Positions 9,472 to 18,708 of a DNA stretch of 64,000 nucleotides are shown here, piece after piece. Source of the DNA: Lentibacillus amyloliquefaciens. GTDB lineage: Bacteria > Bacillota > Bacilli > Bacillales > Amphibacillaceae. The stretch lies in the NCBI RefSeq assembly GCF_001307805.1, contig NZ_CP013862.1, positions 1,736,001 to 1,800,000 on the forward strand, given 5' to 3'. The notes under the pieces are model-generated. The model worked only from the letters and a program-made list of their open reading frames with translations, searched no databases and was not told the origin of the DNA. Made by a program: the position numbers and the translations under genes. How positions within the stretch are numbered: position 1 is the stretch's first letter; the number at the start of each line of letters is the position of its first letter.

Positions 9472-9601
9472 TAACTTCACCCTTTATCCAACGTCAAATA
9501 ACTATCTATTTCTTACTATAGCGATTTTCAGCTCCGTTGTATAGAAAGCTTCGCGGATTGTCATCAATTTGTCTCAATTATGTTTGGTTCATCACATTGC
9601 T

Positions 9602-11734
9602 TCACGAGGAAATTTCCACTGTATTCGACCTTTTCCCCTCTATTTTAGTCAAGGGGTCATAAGGGACGACATAGTAGCTCGACCGATTGAAAATCTGAAT
9701 ACGATCAATCGTATATTCATGATCGCCTTTGACTTCACCAATCCGTTCATCTACCCCATCTTCCTCTTCCCGGTAAATACGATATACAACACGGTCATCT
9801 TCAGCCGCCGTCCATTCCAGTTTACCATTGAACAGGGACAGTCCCCTGAACGAATAACCGCCATGCAGTGTTATATCCTCAGGAAGGTCGATTGGTTTCG
9901 GGAGTGCTGCAACATTTTCCGGTTTCTCAAATGACGCAGCAAGGGACTTCTCGTGATCAATTTCAGATAAAATATCTTTGGTCAGCTGTGTCGGTTTCTC
10001 ACTTCCCGCTGTCAAATAATGATCTTCATCTGAACGATCATAACCCATCCACGCTGCGCTTACATATTCCGGTGTATAGCCGACAAACCACGCATCCTTC
10101 ACGGCATCATCAACATGCGGATGCTGTGTCGAACCTGTTTTGCCTGCCAATGCTTTTTCATAATGTCCGGAACTGCCCGTCCCTTCTGTTACCGCATCAG
10201 ACAAAATAGACGTCATGTTCCACGCTACCTGTGGGCTGAACACCTCAGAAGGTGTTGTTTCGCCTTCATAGACAACGTCATCTTCCCGATTGTAAATTTG
10301 ATTGATTGTCAAAGCATCGACCGTTTCACCGCTACTAGCAAATGATTGGTAGCTTTCTGCCAGTTGCAGTGGTGTTAAGCCTTCCGATAAACCGCCTAAT
10401 GCTATCGCCAGTCCCTCATCCTGAACCGGCAAATCGAGTTGATCCAAATATTTTTTTGAATAAGGAATCCCGATCTCGTTTAACAGCCATACTGCCGGTG
10501 CGTTTTTCGACTTCACAAGTGCTTCATAAATAGAAACTGCACCATCATACTGGTCATCATAATTGGTTGCCGTATAACCATCAATCGCCATCTCCTCGTC
10601 ACGAATCATTGTATAGGGCTGATAAGTCTCCTGCATCATGGCAGGGCCGTATACAGCAAGTGGTTTCATCGTTGAGCCAGGCTGACGGTTAACTACCACC
10701 CGGTTCAAATCACCAAGCTGATAATCTCTTCCGCCCACCGCTGCAGCGACTTTCCCGGACTCCTGTTCAAGCATAACAAAAGCGCCCTCAACGCCTTCTG
10801 TATTACCCGGGAAATAGGTATTATCCTGGAACTTGTCAAAGGCAATTTGCTGGATTTCTGTATCGATATTAACCACAATTTTGTAACCGCCGCGGAGCAC
10901 TTCTTCACTGGATAATTGATGATTGGTTTGTGCTTCTTTCAAAACCAGATCTATATAACTGGCTGCCCACGGCTTTGGCTCGTACTCCTGAACATCCAGG
11001 CCAAGCGTTTCACCCTTTGCTTGAGCACGTTCTTCAGTGGAAATAACACCTGTTTCCTCCATTGCCTGCATTACGACATTTCGCCGGTTTTCAGCTTTTT
11101 CGGGATGTCGCACCGGCGAATAACCATTTGGGGCTTTAGCCATTCCTGCAAGCAGAGCCCCTTCAGCTAGTGTTAAATCACCAGCCGACTTGTTGAAAAA
11201 TTTCTGGGATGCGGTCTCAATGCCATAGACACCTTCACCAAAGTAAATTTCATTCAAGTACAATTCAAAAATCTCATCTTTTGTAAAAATGCGCTCCAAA
11301 TGAAAGGCAGCCATAACTTCTTTCGTTTTCCGAAGCCATGTTTTATCATTTGTCAGAAACAGATTTTTGGCCAATTGCTGTGTGATTGTACTTGCCCCTT
11401 CAACTTTCGCCATCGCAATGATATCACGATAAACAGCACGTACAACCGATTTGAAGTCAACACCGCCGTGATTATAGAACCGTCTGTCTTCAATAGCTAT
11501 AAACGCTTGCCGGACATGATCGGGTATATCTTCAAGTGATATTGGTATCCGGTTCTCTTCATATAATTTCCCGATGACTGTTCCATCATTTGTTTCAATC
11601 GTTGTCGTCGCATCAAGTACCAAGTCTTCCTCATCAACAATAAGGGCGCCACCAAACAGAATAGCAGCGTAACCCATTGCTCCCAATGCCAACACGAAAA
11701 CAAGTGACAAGAACAGCCATTTAAGCTTCTTCAT
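9602..11734 (-). CDS. pbpF: Class A penicillin-binding protein (PbpF-like)
   Basis: A bifunctional peptidoglycan synthase of 710 residues. A short cytoplasmic tail and one membrane anchor (about residues 6-29) precede the glycosyltransferase 51 domain, seen in AIEDRRFYNHGG, GASTITQQLAKNLFL and LNEIYFGEGVYGIE. The transpeptidase domain has the active-site serine in GSTMKP, the KSKN box and GKTGST. A C-terminal FN3-like segment follows. Length and its position upstream of hemE match B. subtilis PbpF (PBP2c, expressed in sporulation). An ATG at 11734 follows GAGGTG at a rather long 13-nt distance. Confidence 0.9.
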   Translation of the reverse strand: MKKLKWLFLSLVFVLALGAMGYAAILFGGALIVDEEDLVLDATTTIETNDGTVIGKLYEENRIPISLEDIPDHVRQAFIAIEDRRFYNHGGVDFKSVVRAVYRDIIAMAKVEGASTITQQLAKNLFLTNDKTWLRKTKEVMAAFHLERIFTKDEIFELYLNEIYFGEGVYGIETASQKFFNKSAGDLTLAEGALLAGMAKAPNGYSPVRHPEKAENRRNVVMQAMEETGVISTEERAQAKGETLGLDVQEYEPKPWAASYIDLVLKEAQTNHQLSSEEVLRGGYKIVVNIDTEIQQIAFDKFQDNTYFPGNTEGVEGAFVMLEQESGKVAAAVGGRDYQLGDLNRVVVNRQPGSTMKPLAVYGPAMMQETYQPYTMIRDEEMAIDGYTATNYDDQYDGAVSIYEALVKSKNAPAVWLLNEIGIPYSKKYLDQLDLPVQDEGLAIALGGLSEGLTPLQLAESYQSFASSGETVDALTINQIYNREDDVVYEGETTPSEVFSPQVAWNMTSILSDAVTEGTGSSGHYEKALAGKTGSTQHPHVDDAVKDAWFVGYTPEYVSAAWMGYDRSDEDHYLTAGSEKPTQLTKDILSEIDHEKSLAASFEKPENVAALPKPIDLPEDITLHGGYSFRGLSLFNGKLEWTAAEDDRVVYRIYREEEDGVDERIGEVKGDHEYTIDRIQIFNRSSYYVVPYDPLTKIEGKRSNTVEISS

Positions 11735-11912
11735 CTTATTATTAATTCACCTCGTTATTAGTATACGACAATTTTTGCAGTGACGAAAGAATAATACTCA
11801 ATGTTACTTGATAATGATTACAAAATAACAGAGTATTAGTGTAGCACACAAAGATAACGGGTATGATAAACTAGCAGTAAATCCAGGCTGTTTTCTGTAA
11901 GTTTGTTGTTAC

Positions 11913-12300
11913 ACAAAATCCATAAAATGCGACGTAACTTTAGGTGTAAGTTGGTGCGTTGTCTACCGCTCCGGAAATATACTCCGCGCACCTTAGGGCG
12001 GCTGGTGAGCCTCCTCGTGCTCATCGCACTGCGGGGTCTCACCGATGCCTTTTCTCCCGCAGGAGTCGTCGTGTATTTCCTCTGCTGGTTTTGCGCTTTA
12101 TAATCTCATTAGTTTAGAGCTTAACTAAACTTCTCTTGTGAATGTTGATTGGAGTGGAGAGCAGTCGACTCCTGCGGGAAAACGGGCAGCTGAAGACCCC
12201 ACAGGAAGTGGTTTTCTTCCGAGGAGGCTGAAGCGTTGACCTAAGGTGCGCGACTGCCCGGAACGGAAATCAACATAGCACTTCGTCGCAGTTTTTATCA
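11913..12300. repeat. Composite palindromic repeat, copy A
   Basis: About 390 bp between divergent pbpF and hmoB, homologous to 47321-47766 and 59584-60034. It consists of two diverged arms in inverted orientation separated by AAACTTCTCTTGTGAATG-type sequence. In the right arm ATGTTGATT (12142-12150) pairs with AATCAACAT (12268-12276) and GCAGTCG pairs with CGACTGC; the left arm closes with GGAAATATAC and GTGTATTTCC. Ends carry TGCGACGTAA or TGCGACGAAG in inverted orientation. Open frames inside (for example 11903-12103) are read from the repeat and are not genes. The rest of the pbpF-hmoB gap shows no other feature. Confidence 0.88.
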
Positions 12301-12368
12301 ACTGCGAAGGTTAAGAAACCAACAATACTGACGAAAAGAGCCTAAATTTATAGCAAGGGGGATTCAAC

Positions 12369-12884
12369 ATGAATGCGTATATGACAAATGGAACACTGGA
12401 TTTTTTGAGAAAGCTTCCGGACAAACACCCTGACATTGATTTTTATTTTATGCGGGAAAATGCAAGCACACTTGTCTATTATGAAAGCGAGAAAAAAAGC
12501 ATCTTTGCATCGGGAAGATCGTATGAAGTCATCCTGCAAAATAGCACACTCAAGGATAATGGGTTTGTTGTTATGAATAACATCCCTGTAGCCGATGACG
12601 GTAAGGCAACGTTCGAGGATAAATTCAAACAGCGCCGGCAAAACGTTGAATCCATGCCAGGCTTTCAGGCATTCCGTCTATTAAGACCAAAGAAAGGCAA
12701 CACTTATATAGTCATGACGCAATGGGCTTCTGAGGCAGACTTTGAAAACTGGAAAAACTCGGATCAATTTAAACAAGCACATAAAGAAGGAAGCAACGTA
12801 AAACCGCCAGCCTACTTTCTTGACCGCCCATTCGTGACAAGTTATCGAATGATTGATTTAGAGGAAACAGACCAAACAAACTGA
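12369..12884 (+). CDS. hmoB: Haem-degrading monooxygenase HmoB-like (YhgC)
   Basis: A 171-residue cytoplasmic protein with a variable N-terminal half and a C-terminal antibiotic-biosynthesis monooxygenase (ABM) ferredoxin-like domain (about residues 62-145): VMNNIPVADDGKATFEDKFKQR, then PGFQAFRLLRP and TYIVMTQWASEADFENW. This matches B. subtilis HmoB, which opens haem to release iron. Start ATG 12369 follows AAGGGGG. It is divergent from pbpF-hemEHY, the same pairing of haem synthesis and breakdown genes found in B. subtilis. Confidence 0.87.
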   Translation: MNAYMTNGTLDFLRKLPDKHPDIDFYFMRENASTLVYYESEKKSIFASGRSYEVILQNSTLKDNGFVVMNNIPVADDGKATFEDKFKQRRQNVESMPGFQAFRLLRPKKGNTYIVMTQWASEADFENWKNSDQFKQAHKEGSNVKPPAYFLDRPFVTSYRMIDLEETDQTN

Positions 12885-12886
12885 TT

Positions 12887-13052
12887 TTATAAAGTGAATC
12901 TTCAATCAGTGGGGGTTTTCTTTCTTCCCCCACTGATTGTTAGATGAACGAATCGGACATTTACTGGCAGCCATCCCCCCACCTAATCTTCATCGTATAC
13001 TCGGAACATTTGAAGTGGGGGTCTTACTGCCAGTTACATGCGGGATAAGATA
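12887..13052 (+). repeat. Two-hairpin repeat element, copy 1 (subtype I)
   Basis: Directly downstream of hmoB. Hairpin 1 is AATCAGTGGGGG paired with CCCCCACTGATT (12904-12938). A conserved linker TTAGATGAACGAATCGGACA follows, then CTGGCAG, a long hairpin closed by CATCCCCCCA and TGGGGGT, and the conserved tail CTTACTGCCAGTTACATGCG. The family has related copies at 19753, 53460 and (minus strand) 60862-61017. It may also terminate hmoB, although no strong T-run follows hairpin 1. Confidence 0.85.
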
Positions 13053-13089
13053 AAAAAAACAAACAAGCTAGAGCACCTGCTCTAGCTTG
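13053..13089 (-). terminator. Terminator of the disulfide-exchange gene pair
   Basis: CAAGCTAGAGCA (13064-13075) pairs with TGCTCTAGCTTG (13078-13089), followed on the minus strand by TTTGTTTTTTTTA. It overlaps the stop of the thioredoxin-like gene. Confidence 0.88.
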
Positions 13090-13585
13090 CTTGTTCATTA
13101 TCTGAATCATTAGCAGCATATTCATTGAAAAAAGCTTCAAACAGTTCATTTTGCTGTGCCCCGTTAACCCGGTCAACTTCTTCTCCATTTTCAAAATAAA
13201 CGAGTGTCGGTGTGCTTTGTATAGCATACTCATTCCACGCACTCTCGAATTCAAGCAGGTTTATTTTTTTCATATCAACATTCATTTCCTCAGCAATCGG
13301 GACAAGCCTTGGTGTTAATTCCTGACAATGCGGACATGTCGGATCATAGAAATAGACCATCATATCTTCACCATTGTTCAGTTTCTCACTCAGCTCATCC
13401 GGTAAAATTTGATTCCCATAGTTAGGATTGTCCAATTGATCAATCGTTGCCTGATGCAGGTCATCTTTTCCATATGGGTTTTCGTTATCACCCATCGCCT
13501 GCTGATTTTTATAATCGATTACGAAATAAAGGGCTGCTAATAATACAACGATAGAGCTTAATATAATCATCATTTTCTTTTTCAT
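13082..13585 (-). CDS. Membrane-anchored thioredoxin-like thiol-disulfide oxidoreductase
   Basis: A 167-residue protein with one N-terminal hydrophobic segment (residues 5-24, signal or anchor) and an extracytoplasmic thioredoxin domain. The active site is CPHC within YFYDPTCPHCQELTP (about residue 88), with the cis-Pro region IQSTPTLVYF. It lies 9 bp after the DsbB-like gene, so the two probably form an oxidative disulfide-forming pair equivalent to BdbC with a BdbA/BdbD-type partner. The exact orthologue cannot be assigned by eye. Confidence 0.8.
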   Translation of the reverse strand: MKKKMMIILSSIVVLLAALYFVIDYKNQQAMGDNENPYGKDDLHQATIDQLDNPNYGNQILPDELSEKLNNGEDMMVYFYDPTCPHCQELTPRLVPIAEEMNVDMKKINLLEFESAWNEYAIQSTPTLVYFENGEEVDRVNGAQQNELFEAFFNEYAANDSDNEQAS

Positions 13586-13594
13586 AGGTTAATG

Positions 13595-14014
13595 TTACCC
13601 CCGTTTCCATATAAGAATATGCAATATAACGATAATAATGAAGGCAGTCCCGGCCAAGAATGGGATTGTGACAAAGCCGAAGTAATTCACGTATTCTGTA
13701 TTACATGGAACAGCGCCGCATGATCCGCCAGCTTCCTGAAGTGCCGGCACTTTCTGCACCATATAATGATAAATCGATACAATCATTCCGATACCACTTA
13801 AAATTAATCCCGGCAGTGCAATAGATGTATCTTTTTTTATAAGAGCTGTTCCGTAGATAATAACCAGCGGGTACATTAAAATCCGCTGAATCCAGCACAG
13901 TTCACAAGGCACGTAACCGAGGATTTCAGAAAAAAACAAGCTGCCGAGTACAGCCACAAGCGACTGTGTCCATATTATCATCAACAATGTTTCGTTTCTT
14001 TTTGCGTTTTCCAT
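13595..14014 (-). CDS. bdbC: DsbB-family disulfide oxidoreductase BdbC
   Basis: A 139-residue, four-helix membrane protein of the DsbB family that reoxidises extracytoplasmic thiol oxidoreductases by passing electrons to quinone. It has the first redox pair in PCELCWIQRIL (about residue 36) and a second pair in GGSCGAVPCNTEYVNYFG. Start ATG 14014 follows AAAGGA. It is upstream of, and probably co-transcribed with, the thioredoxin-like gene. Confidence 0.88.
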   Translation of the reverse strand: MENAKRNETLLMIIWTQSLVAVLGSLFFSEILGYVPCELCWIQRILMYPLVIIYGTALIKKDTSIALPGLILSGIGMIVSIYHYMVQKVPALQEAGGSCGAVPCNTEYVNYFGFVTIPFLAGTAFIIIVILHILIWKRG

Positions 14015-14151
14015 ATGGACGTCCTTTCATTTCATTTCTTACGTATTATACAGTGTAAACCAGCCGAAAATCAAAAAGGAAGTCTCTTGAAAACTGCTAT
14101 AATGATTAGAATAAGACGATTTTGTGAACGAATCTCATTTTCAACTCTCGC

Positions 14152-14799
14152 TTAGGCAGAAGTTTTCCCTCGTAAAGTCTGCAGCCATCTATACAGAAAA
14201 ATCAATCCTGTTAAGTAGATGAAACCAAAAATAAATCCAGCAATCACATCGGTTAAATAATGAACATTAATGATATAACGGCTGATGCCAATCAGAAATA
14301 TAAGCAGTGCCAGTCCGGTTTGAACACTTAATACAACTTTAGGCGATGTGAATTTTTGGGCAACAAAGTAAGCAAGCAAGCCGTAACACACCATCGAAAT
14401 CATCGCATGTCCGGATGGAAAACTGAAACCTTCCGCATTGGCTGCAACAAAAATGCTTGGCCGCTCACGTTCAACAAGCTGCTTAATCAGCACATTCAGG
14501 CCATGGCTCGTCAGTGTTCCCAGCCCAAAAACAAGTCCCGGCAGCCAGTCCCGGAAAGCATACCACAAAACAAGTGCCATAATAATCGTGAATGGTGTCA
14601 GAAACGTACCGGAGCCCAGCTCAGTTAACCAGCGAAATATCGTAAAAATAGTGGTATCCGCAAGTTCGTCCACAAGATTACGTGTTGCCTGATCAAGGTA
14701 GGGCACTTTTTCGTTGATGATACGAAAAACCCATATGCCAATTGTCAGAAGGATTGCTGATAAAACTAAAAAGCGGATATACCTTCGTCTGTTCCGCAC
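14152..14799 (-). CDS. PAP2-family membrane phosphatase
   Basis: A polytopic protein (about six membrane segments, 215 aa) with all three PAP2 motifs: KQLVERERPS, PSGHA, and SRYIINVHYLTDVIAG. These enzymes dephosphorylate lipid pyrophosphates or phosphatidylglycerophosphate at the outer membrane face; the substrate (undecaprenyl-PP or PGP) cannot be told. Start GTG 14799 is 8 nt after AGGAGG; the in-frame TTG at 14805 is too close to it. Confidence 0.88.
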   Translation of the reverse strand: MRNRRRYIRFLVLSAILLTIGIWVFRIINEKVPYLDQATRNLVDELADTTIFTIFRWLTELGSGTFLTPFTIIMALVLWYAFRDWLPGLVFGLGTLTSHGLNVLIKQLVERERPSIFVAANAEGFSFPSGHAMISMVCYGLLAYFVAQKFTSPKVVLSVQTGLALLIFLIGISRYIINVHYLTDVIAGFIFGFIYLTGLIFLYRWLQTLRGKTSA

Positions 14800-14953
14800 A
14801 TTCAATACCTCCTAATACTATCATATCTTATTTTAATCTGTCATAACAGTGTGTATGATCCGAGAATATGTATTATTAATTATGTTTCAGAAGACATAAC
14901 ACAGGGAAGATTAAAGGTGTGCTCTTATTATATTAGAAAGGTTGGGATATTAA

Positions 14954-15391
14954 ATGGATAAAGATCTTCAAAACTTGATTGACGGTCTGAACGATGACTT
15001 GTCACATGAATACGCAGCAGCAATTCAATATACGTACAGCGCGTCGGTTGTCAGCGGCTTATACCGTTCCGCTTTGAAACCGTTCTTTGAAAGCGAGATT
15101 AACGACGAAATGGGACATGCTTTGTATTTATCTGAAAAGATTAAAACACTGGGCGGAACACCAACAACAAAATCTGCTGACGTGGCACAGCCGACAGAAG
15201 TCAAAGACTTATTGGAAGCGTCATTAGAAGCTGAAAAGGCTACAATTGAACGTTATGAAAACCGTAAAAAACAAGCAGAAGCACTAGGCTTCACAGAACT
15301 TGTTGTTAAACTGGAAGATATGATTGCCGATGAAACAGGCCATGAGGAAGAAATACAACGCCTGCTGACTGATCCAAGAGTTAATAATTAA
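14954..15391 (+). CDS. Ferritin-like diiron protein
   Basis: A 145-residue all-helical protein of the ferritin-like superfamily. Likely diiron ligands are E19 (LSHEYAAAIQY), the ESEINDEMGHAL helix and EDMIADETGHEEE. The pattern is that of bacterioferritin/rubrerythrin-type domains without a rubredoxin part. Likely role: iron storage or oxidative protection. It is monocistronic, with a clear terminator. Confidence 0.8.
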   Translation: MDKDLQNLIDGLNDDLSHEYAAAIQYTYSASVVSGLYRSALKPFFESEINDEMGHALYLSEKIKTLGGTPTTKSADVAQPTEVKDLLEASLEAEKATIERYENRKKQAEALGFTELVVKLEDMIADETGHEEEIQRLLTDPRVNN

Positions 15392-15402
15392 AAGAATGGA
15401 GG

Positions 15403-15435
15403 CTGTTCCAAACCTGTCGTTTGGAGCAGTTTTTT
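15403..15435 (+). terminator. Terminator of the ferritin-like gene
   Basis: CTGTTCCAAAC pairs with GTTTGGAGCAG around a 5-nt loop and is followed by six T residues. Confidence 0.92.
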
Positions 15436-15491
15436 AATGCACTTAAATATAAGAATTCCGTCAAGTCAATCCAGTACTCATTTCTAAAAAA

Positions 15492-15500
15492 TGTTATAAT
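15492..15500 (+). promoter_or_regulatory. Extended -10 promoter of the M20 amidohydrolase
   Basis: TGTTATAAT, an extended -10, lies about 31 bp before the TTG start; there is no good -35. Confidence 0.5.
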
Positions 15501-15530
15501 AGTTGAAAAATAATCCGAGGAGGCGTTTCC

Positions 15531-16697
15531 TTGTTACAGGCTATACATAAAAAACTGGATGAACTCTACCCTGAGATGGTAGACATCCGACGCTATCTGC
15601 ACCAATACCCGGAACTCTCGTTTCAGGAGACAAAAACCGCACAATATATCGCCGACTTTTACGAGCAGCTTGCGATCCCCTATCAAAAAAATGTCGGCGG
15701 CAATGGCGTCATTGCTACGTTAAAAGGCGGCAAACCAGGCAAAACGATTGCACTCAGGGCTGATTTCGATGCCTTGCCGATCCAGGATGAAAAAAACGTC
15801 CCCTATAAATCAAAAGTAGATGGTGTTATGCATGCATGTGGTCATGACGGCCATACAGCCTCGCTTTTGACACTGGCCAAAACGATGAAAACCTTCCGGG
15901 ACAGCATGCCGGGAACGATTGTATTTGTGCATCAGCACGCGGAGGAATATGCACCGGGCGGAGCAAAACCGATTGTCGAATCAGGCGCACTTGACCATGT
16001 CGATGCCGTGTTCGGGACACATTTATGGGCCACTACCCCGTTTGGCGTGCTGCAAACAACCAAAGACGTATTCATGGCCGGAACCGACCGTTTCGAAATA
16101 ACAATCCAAGGGCAAGGCGGCCACGGGGCATACCCGCATGAAACGAAAGATGCGATTGTGCTCGGTTCCAAACTGGTGTCAGACCTTCAGCAAATCGTCA
16201 GCAGACGGCTGGACCCACTTGAAACTGCCGTTGTTACAATTGGCGTATTTGAAGCAGGGACAACGTTTAATGTGATTGCAGATAAAGCAAGAATCATCGG
16301 CTCGGTCAGACATTTAAACACTGCTGTTCAGGAAAAAGTCATTGCAGAAATGGAAAAAATTATTCAAGCTGTTTGTGCCGGAAACGATGCGGCCTACACA
16401 TTCGACTATGTTAGAGGCTATCCCCCTCTTGTTAACCATGAAGAGGAAGCAGAACTTGTTTTAAAGGCAGGCAGTAAGGTTGAGGAAGTTCATACCACAG
16501 AAGAAGTAAGGCCGGTTATGGCAGGAGAGGACTTCGCTTATTATACAATTGAAAAACCCGGTGCTTATTTTTTTACAGGGGCACAGAAAGAAGGTAACTA
16601 TTACCCGCACCATCATCCAAAATTTGACATTGATGAACGGGCAATACCTGTTGCGGCCAAAACACTTATCACAGCTTATTTTGAATATCAGACATAA
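15531..16697 (+). CDS. M20-family amidohydrolase (YhaA-like)
   Basis: A 388-residue metal-dependent amidohydrolase of the M20D group (aminoacylase/IAA-amino acid hydrolase-like). Metal-binding motifs include MHACGHDGHTA (about residue 105), HQHAEEYAPGGA and a GxGGHGAYPH dimerisation-domain block; a metal-binding region GEDFAYY lies near the C-terminus. The start is TTG 15531, seven nt after GAGGAGG. In B. subtilis yhaA is next to the ecs genes, as here. The physiological substrate is unknown; N-acyl amino acids are likely. Confidence 0.87.
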   Translation: MLQAIHKKLDELYPEMVDIRRYLHQYPELSFQETKTAQYIADFYEQLAIPYQKNVGGNGVIATLKGGKPGKTIALRADFDALPIQDEKNVPYKSKVDGVMHACGHDGHTASLLTLAKTMKTFRDSMPGTIVFVHQHAEEYAPGGAKPIVESGALDHVDAVFGTHLWATTPFGVLQTTKDVFMAGTDRFEITIQGQGGHGAYPHETKDAIVLGSKLVSDLQQIVSRRLDPLETAVVTIGVFEAGTTFNVIADKARIIGSVRHLNTAVQEKVIAEMEKIIQAVCAGNDAAYTFDYVRGYPPLVNHEEEAELVLKAGSKVEEVHTTEEVRPVMAGEDFAYYTIEKPGAYFFTGAQKEGNYYPHHHPKFDIDERAIPVAAKTLITAYFEYQT

Positions 16698-16722
16698 TTT
16701 GTTCAAGCAGAAAAAACACAGT

Positions 16723-16755
16723 AAAAGGCTGATCTTCAATGAGATCAGCCTTTTT
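16723..16755. terminator. Bidirectional terminator between the amidohydrolase and ecsB
   Basis: GGCTGATCT (16727-16735) pairs with AGATCAGCC (16742-16750), flanked by AAAA on the left and TTTTT on the right, so it can serve both convergent genes. Confidence 0.88.
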
Positions 16756-17972
16756 CATGATGCGCCTATTTTTTTCTTAACATATCTTTGAATAAACACG
16801 TAATTAAACAGCATGCCGCCAGCCAATACAGCCGCCGCACCAATCCATTCCTGCAAGCCGATAAATAACAGATCAAAGATAACCGTCTGAATCAGCATCA
16901 GCTGAAACAAAAGCTTTATGAGCGACTGCTCTTTCACACCCTCAGGAACCGGGTATAAATCAAGCCACATCACAGTCTTGTGGTGGTGGTATAATGTCAT
17001 CATCTGAAAAACGCTCATATATAAGAACAGCAGTGCAAAGAGCAACTTCATCCATATATTCGGGACGAAAACAATGAACAGCCCGCCGATCACAATCAGT
17101 CTGATGTACATCCCCAAATAGTCACCGCTGCGAACAAAGGAAATACGATATAAATAATCAAACGTATGCTTGTTCAAAAATGGCACTCTCGTGACAATCG
17201 ATACGAGCCAGTGCCTGCTTTTCACCTGATTTTTTAAATGAGGAACATCCGCAAACATATTGGCAATCCTGTAAAATGTCTGCATGCGGTTCCGGTCTTT
17301 CTCCACCAATAAGTCCCAGGCAATGCCGGGCTGTTTTCGGGAAACATTTAAATCATACAAGAACACCAGCGCAAATAATACAGTTGTCACACCGGCCCAA
17401 ACCGTCTCCCCTTCTACAAGAAAGTAAAAAACAGCCAAATTGAGCAGCAGCCGTACGCCCTGATCTACCCGGCGTGTCGCGGGCTCCCTTATTTTAAGCA
17501 TCCACCAGGTTGCAATTAAATTACCGGCTTTAAACACAAGGACTATAAGCAATATCAGCAAATAAACATTGCCTGCCCGCTCCGGATAAGAGGCAAAATA
17601 AAGCGGACCGAACGCTGCGCCTGCGAGCAGTATCAAATATAGCTGGACGACATAACTGTAAACCAGAGCATCCCTGAAATACGGTCCCATTTTATTCTCT
17701 GCAGCAATCAAAAACACTAAGTCGGGTTCTTTCAAGAGCGTTCTGGCCGGACTGTAACTGACCAAAAGGCCGAATGTTATGCCAATGATTGCTGCGGTGG
17801 GAAAGTCTTCCGGCAGTCCTTGGAGCCATTGCTGATAATAATAAGCCACAGCTGATACAAAAAAGAACATGGCAAATGCGATGTGACTGTTAAAAATGTA
17901 ACGTAGGTAGCGGCTGGTTTCCTTTATATGTGCCGCAAAACGCCCTTTAAAAAAGGCATGCGCATCAAACAT
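16755..17972 (-). CDS. ecsB: ABC transporter permease EcsB
   Basis: A 405-residue polytopic membrane protein with hydrophobic segments throughout and a charged region near residues 215-270. It is the partner of the EcsA ATPase. Ecs affects secretion, regulated intramembrane proteolysis (RasP) and competence in B. subtilis; the substrate has been proposed to be peptides. It starts within the last 8 bp of ecsA. The usual third gene ecsC is absent; the convergent amidohydrolase follows directly. Confidence 0.88.
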   Translation of the reverse strand: MFDAHAFFKGRFAAHIKETSRYLRYIFNSHIAFAMFFFVSAVAYYYQQWLQGLPEDFPTAAIIGITFGLLVSYSPARTLLKEPDLVFLIAAENKMGPYFRDALVYSYVVQLYLILLAGAAFGPLYFASYPERAGNVYLLILLIVLVFKAGNLIATWWMLKIREPATRRVDQGVRLLLNLAVFYFLVEGETVWAGVTTVLFALVFLYDLNVSRKQPGIAWDLLVEKDRNRMQTFYRIANMFADVPHLKNQVKSRHWLVSIVTRVPFLNKHTFDYLYRISFVRSGDYLGMYIRLIVIGGLFIVFVPNIWMKLLFALLFLYMSVFQMMTLYHHHKTVMWLDLYPVPEGVKEQSLIKLLFQLMLIQTVIFDLLFIGLQEWIGAAAVLAGGMLFNYVFIQRYVKKKIGAS

Positions 17973-18708
17973 GGCTATCTTCCTTTGTCAATTCCACATA
18001 TAAATCATCAAGAGCTGCCTCAGGCATATTGAAGTCCCGGCGTAATTCATCAAGTGTGCCGATTGCTCTGATCTCACCTTCATGCAGGATAATAAACCGG
18101 TCACAATTTCGTTCAGCTGTTGCCAGAATATGTGTTGACATTAAGACACCCGATCCATCTGACTTCATGTTATCCATCATCTGCAAGTAGGATTTTATGC
18201 CAAGCGGATCAAGCCCGACAAACGGCTCGTCCACTATATAAAGCGGCGGTTCAATCAAAAATGCACACATAATCATAACTTTTTGCCGCATCCCTTTTGA
18301 AAAATGTGTTGGAAACCACTGCAGCCGCTTTTCCATTCGAAACTCTTTAAGCAGCGGCGGAAGTCTTTTTTTAAACACATCTTCTGAAATATTATAGGCC
18401 ATTGCCGTCAGCCTGAGATGCTCGTATAGAGTCAATTCATCATACAGAATCGGCATTTCCGGTATATATGCCATTTGGTTCCTGTATGTGTCCGGATTTT
18501 CCTGAAACGTTTTTCCGTTGACAGCAACGGTTCCTCTTTTGGCCTGCATCAAACCGATGATATGTTTAATTGTCGTACTCTTGCCGGCACCATTCAATCC
18601 GATAAGCCCGACAATTTCGCCGGGATAAAGATCAAACGATATGCCGTGCAGCACGTTTTTATGTGTATAACCGCCATGTAAATTATCGATACGAAGCAAA
18701 GGTTCCAC
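17965..18708 (-). CDS. ecsA: ABC transporter ATP-binding protein EcsA
   Basis: A 247-residue ATPase with Walker A GLNGAGKSTT, a divergent signature region FSKGMRQKVMIMCAF, and Walker B LYIVDEPFVGLDP. The start is a GTG at 18708 after GGGAGG. It overlaps ecsB by 8 bp and is divergent from hit, the same arrangement as in B. subtilis. Confidence 0.93.
   Translation of the reverse strand: MEPLLRIDNLHGGYTHKNVLHGISFDLYPGEIVGLIGLNGAGKSTTIKHIIGLMQAKRGTVAVNGKTFQENPDTYRNQMAYIPEMPILYDELTLYEHLRLTAMAYNISEDVFKKRLPPLLKEFRMEKRLQWFPTHFSKGMRQKVMIMCAFLIEPPLYIVDEPFVGLDPLGIKSYLQMMDNMKSDGSGVLMSTHILATAERNCDRFIILHEGEIRAIGTLDELRRDFNMPEAALDDLYVELTKEDSHV

Noticed and set aside
11836..12103. Open frames on both strands inside repeat copy A (and similar ones at 47545-47769 and 59783-59986)
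   Set aside because: The same peptides recur in all three repeat copies, lack ribosome-binding sites and follow the arms of the palindromic element.
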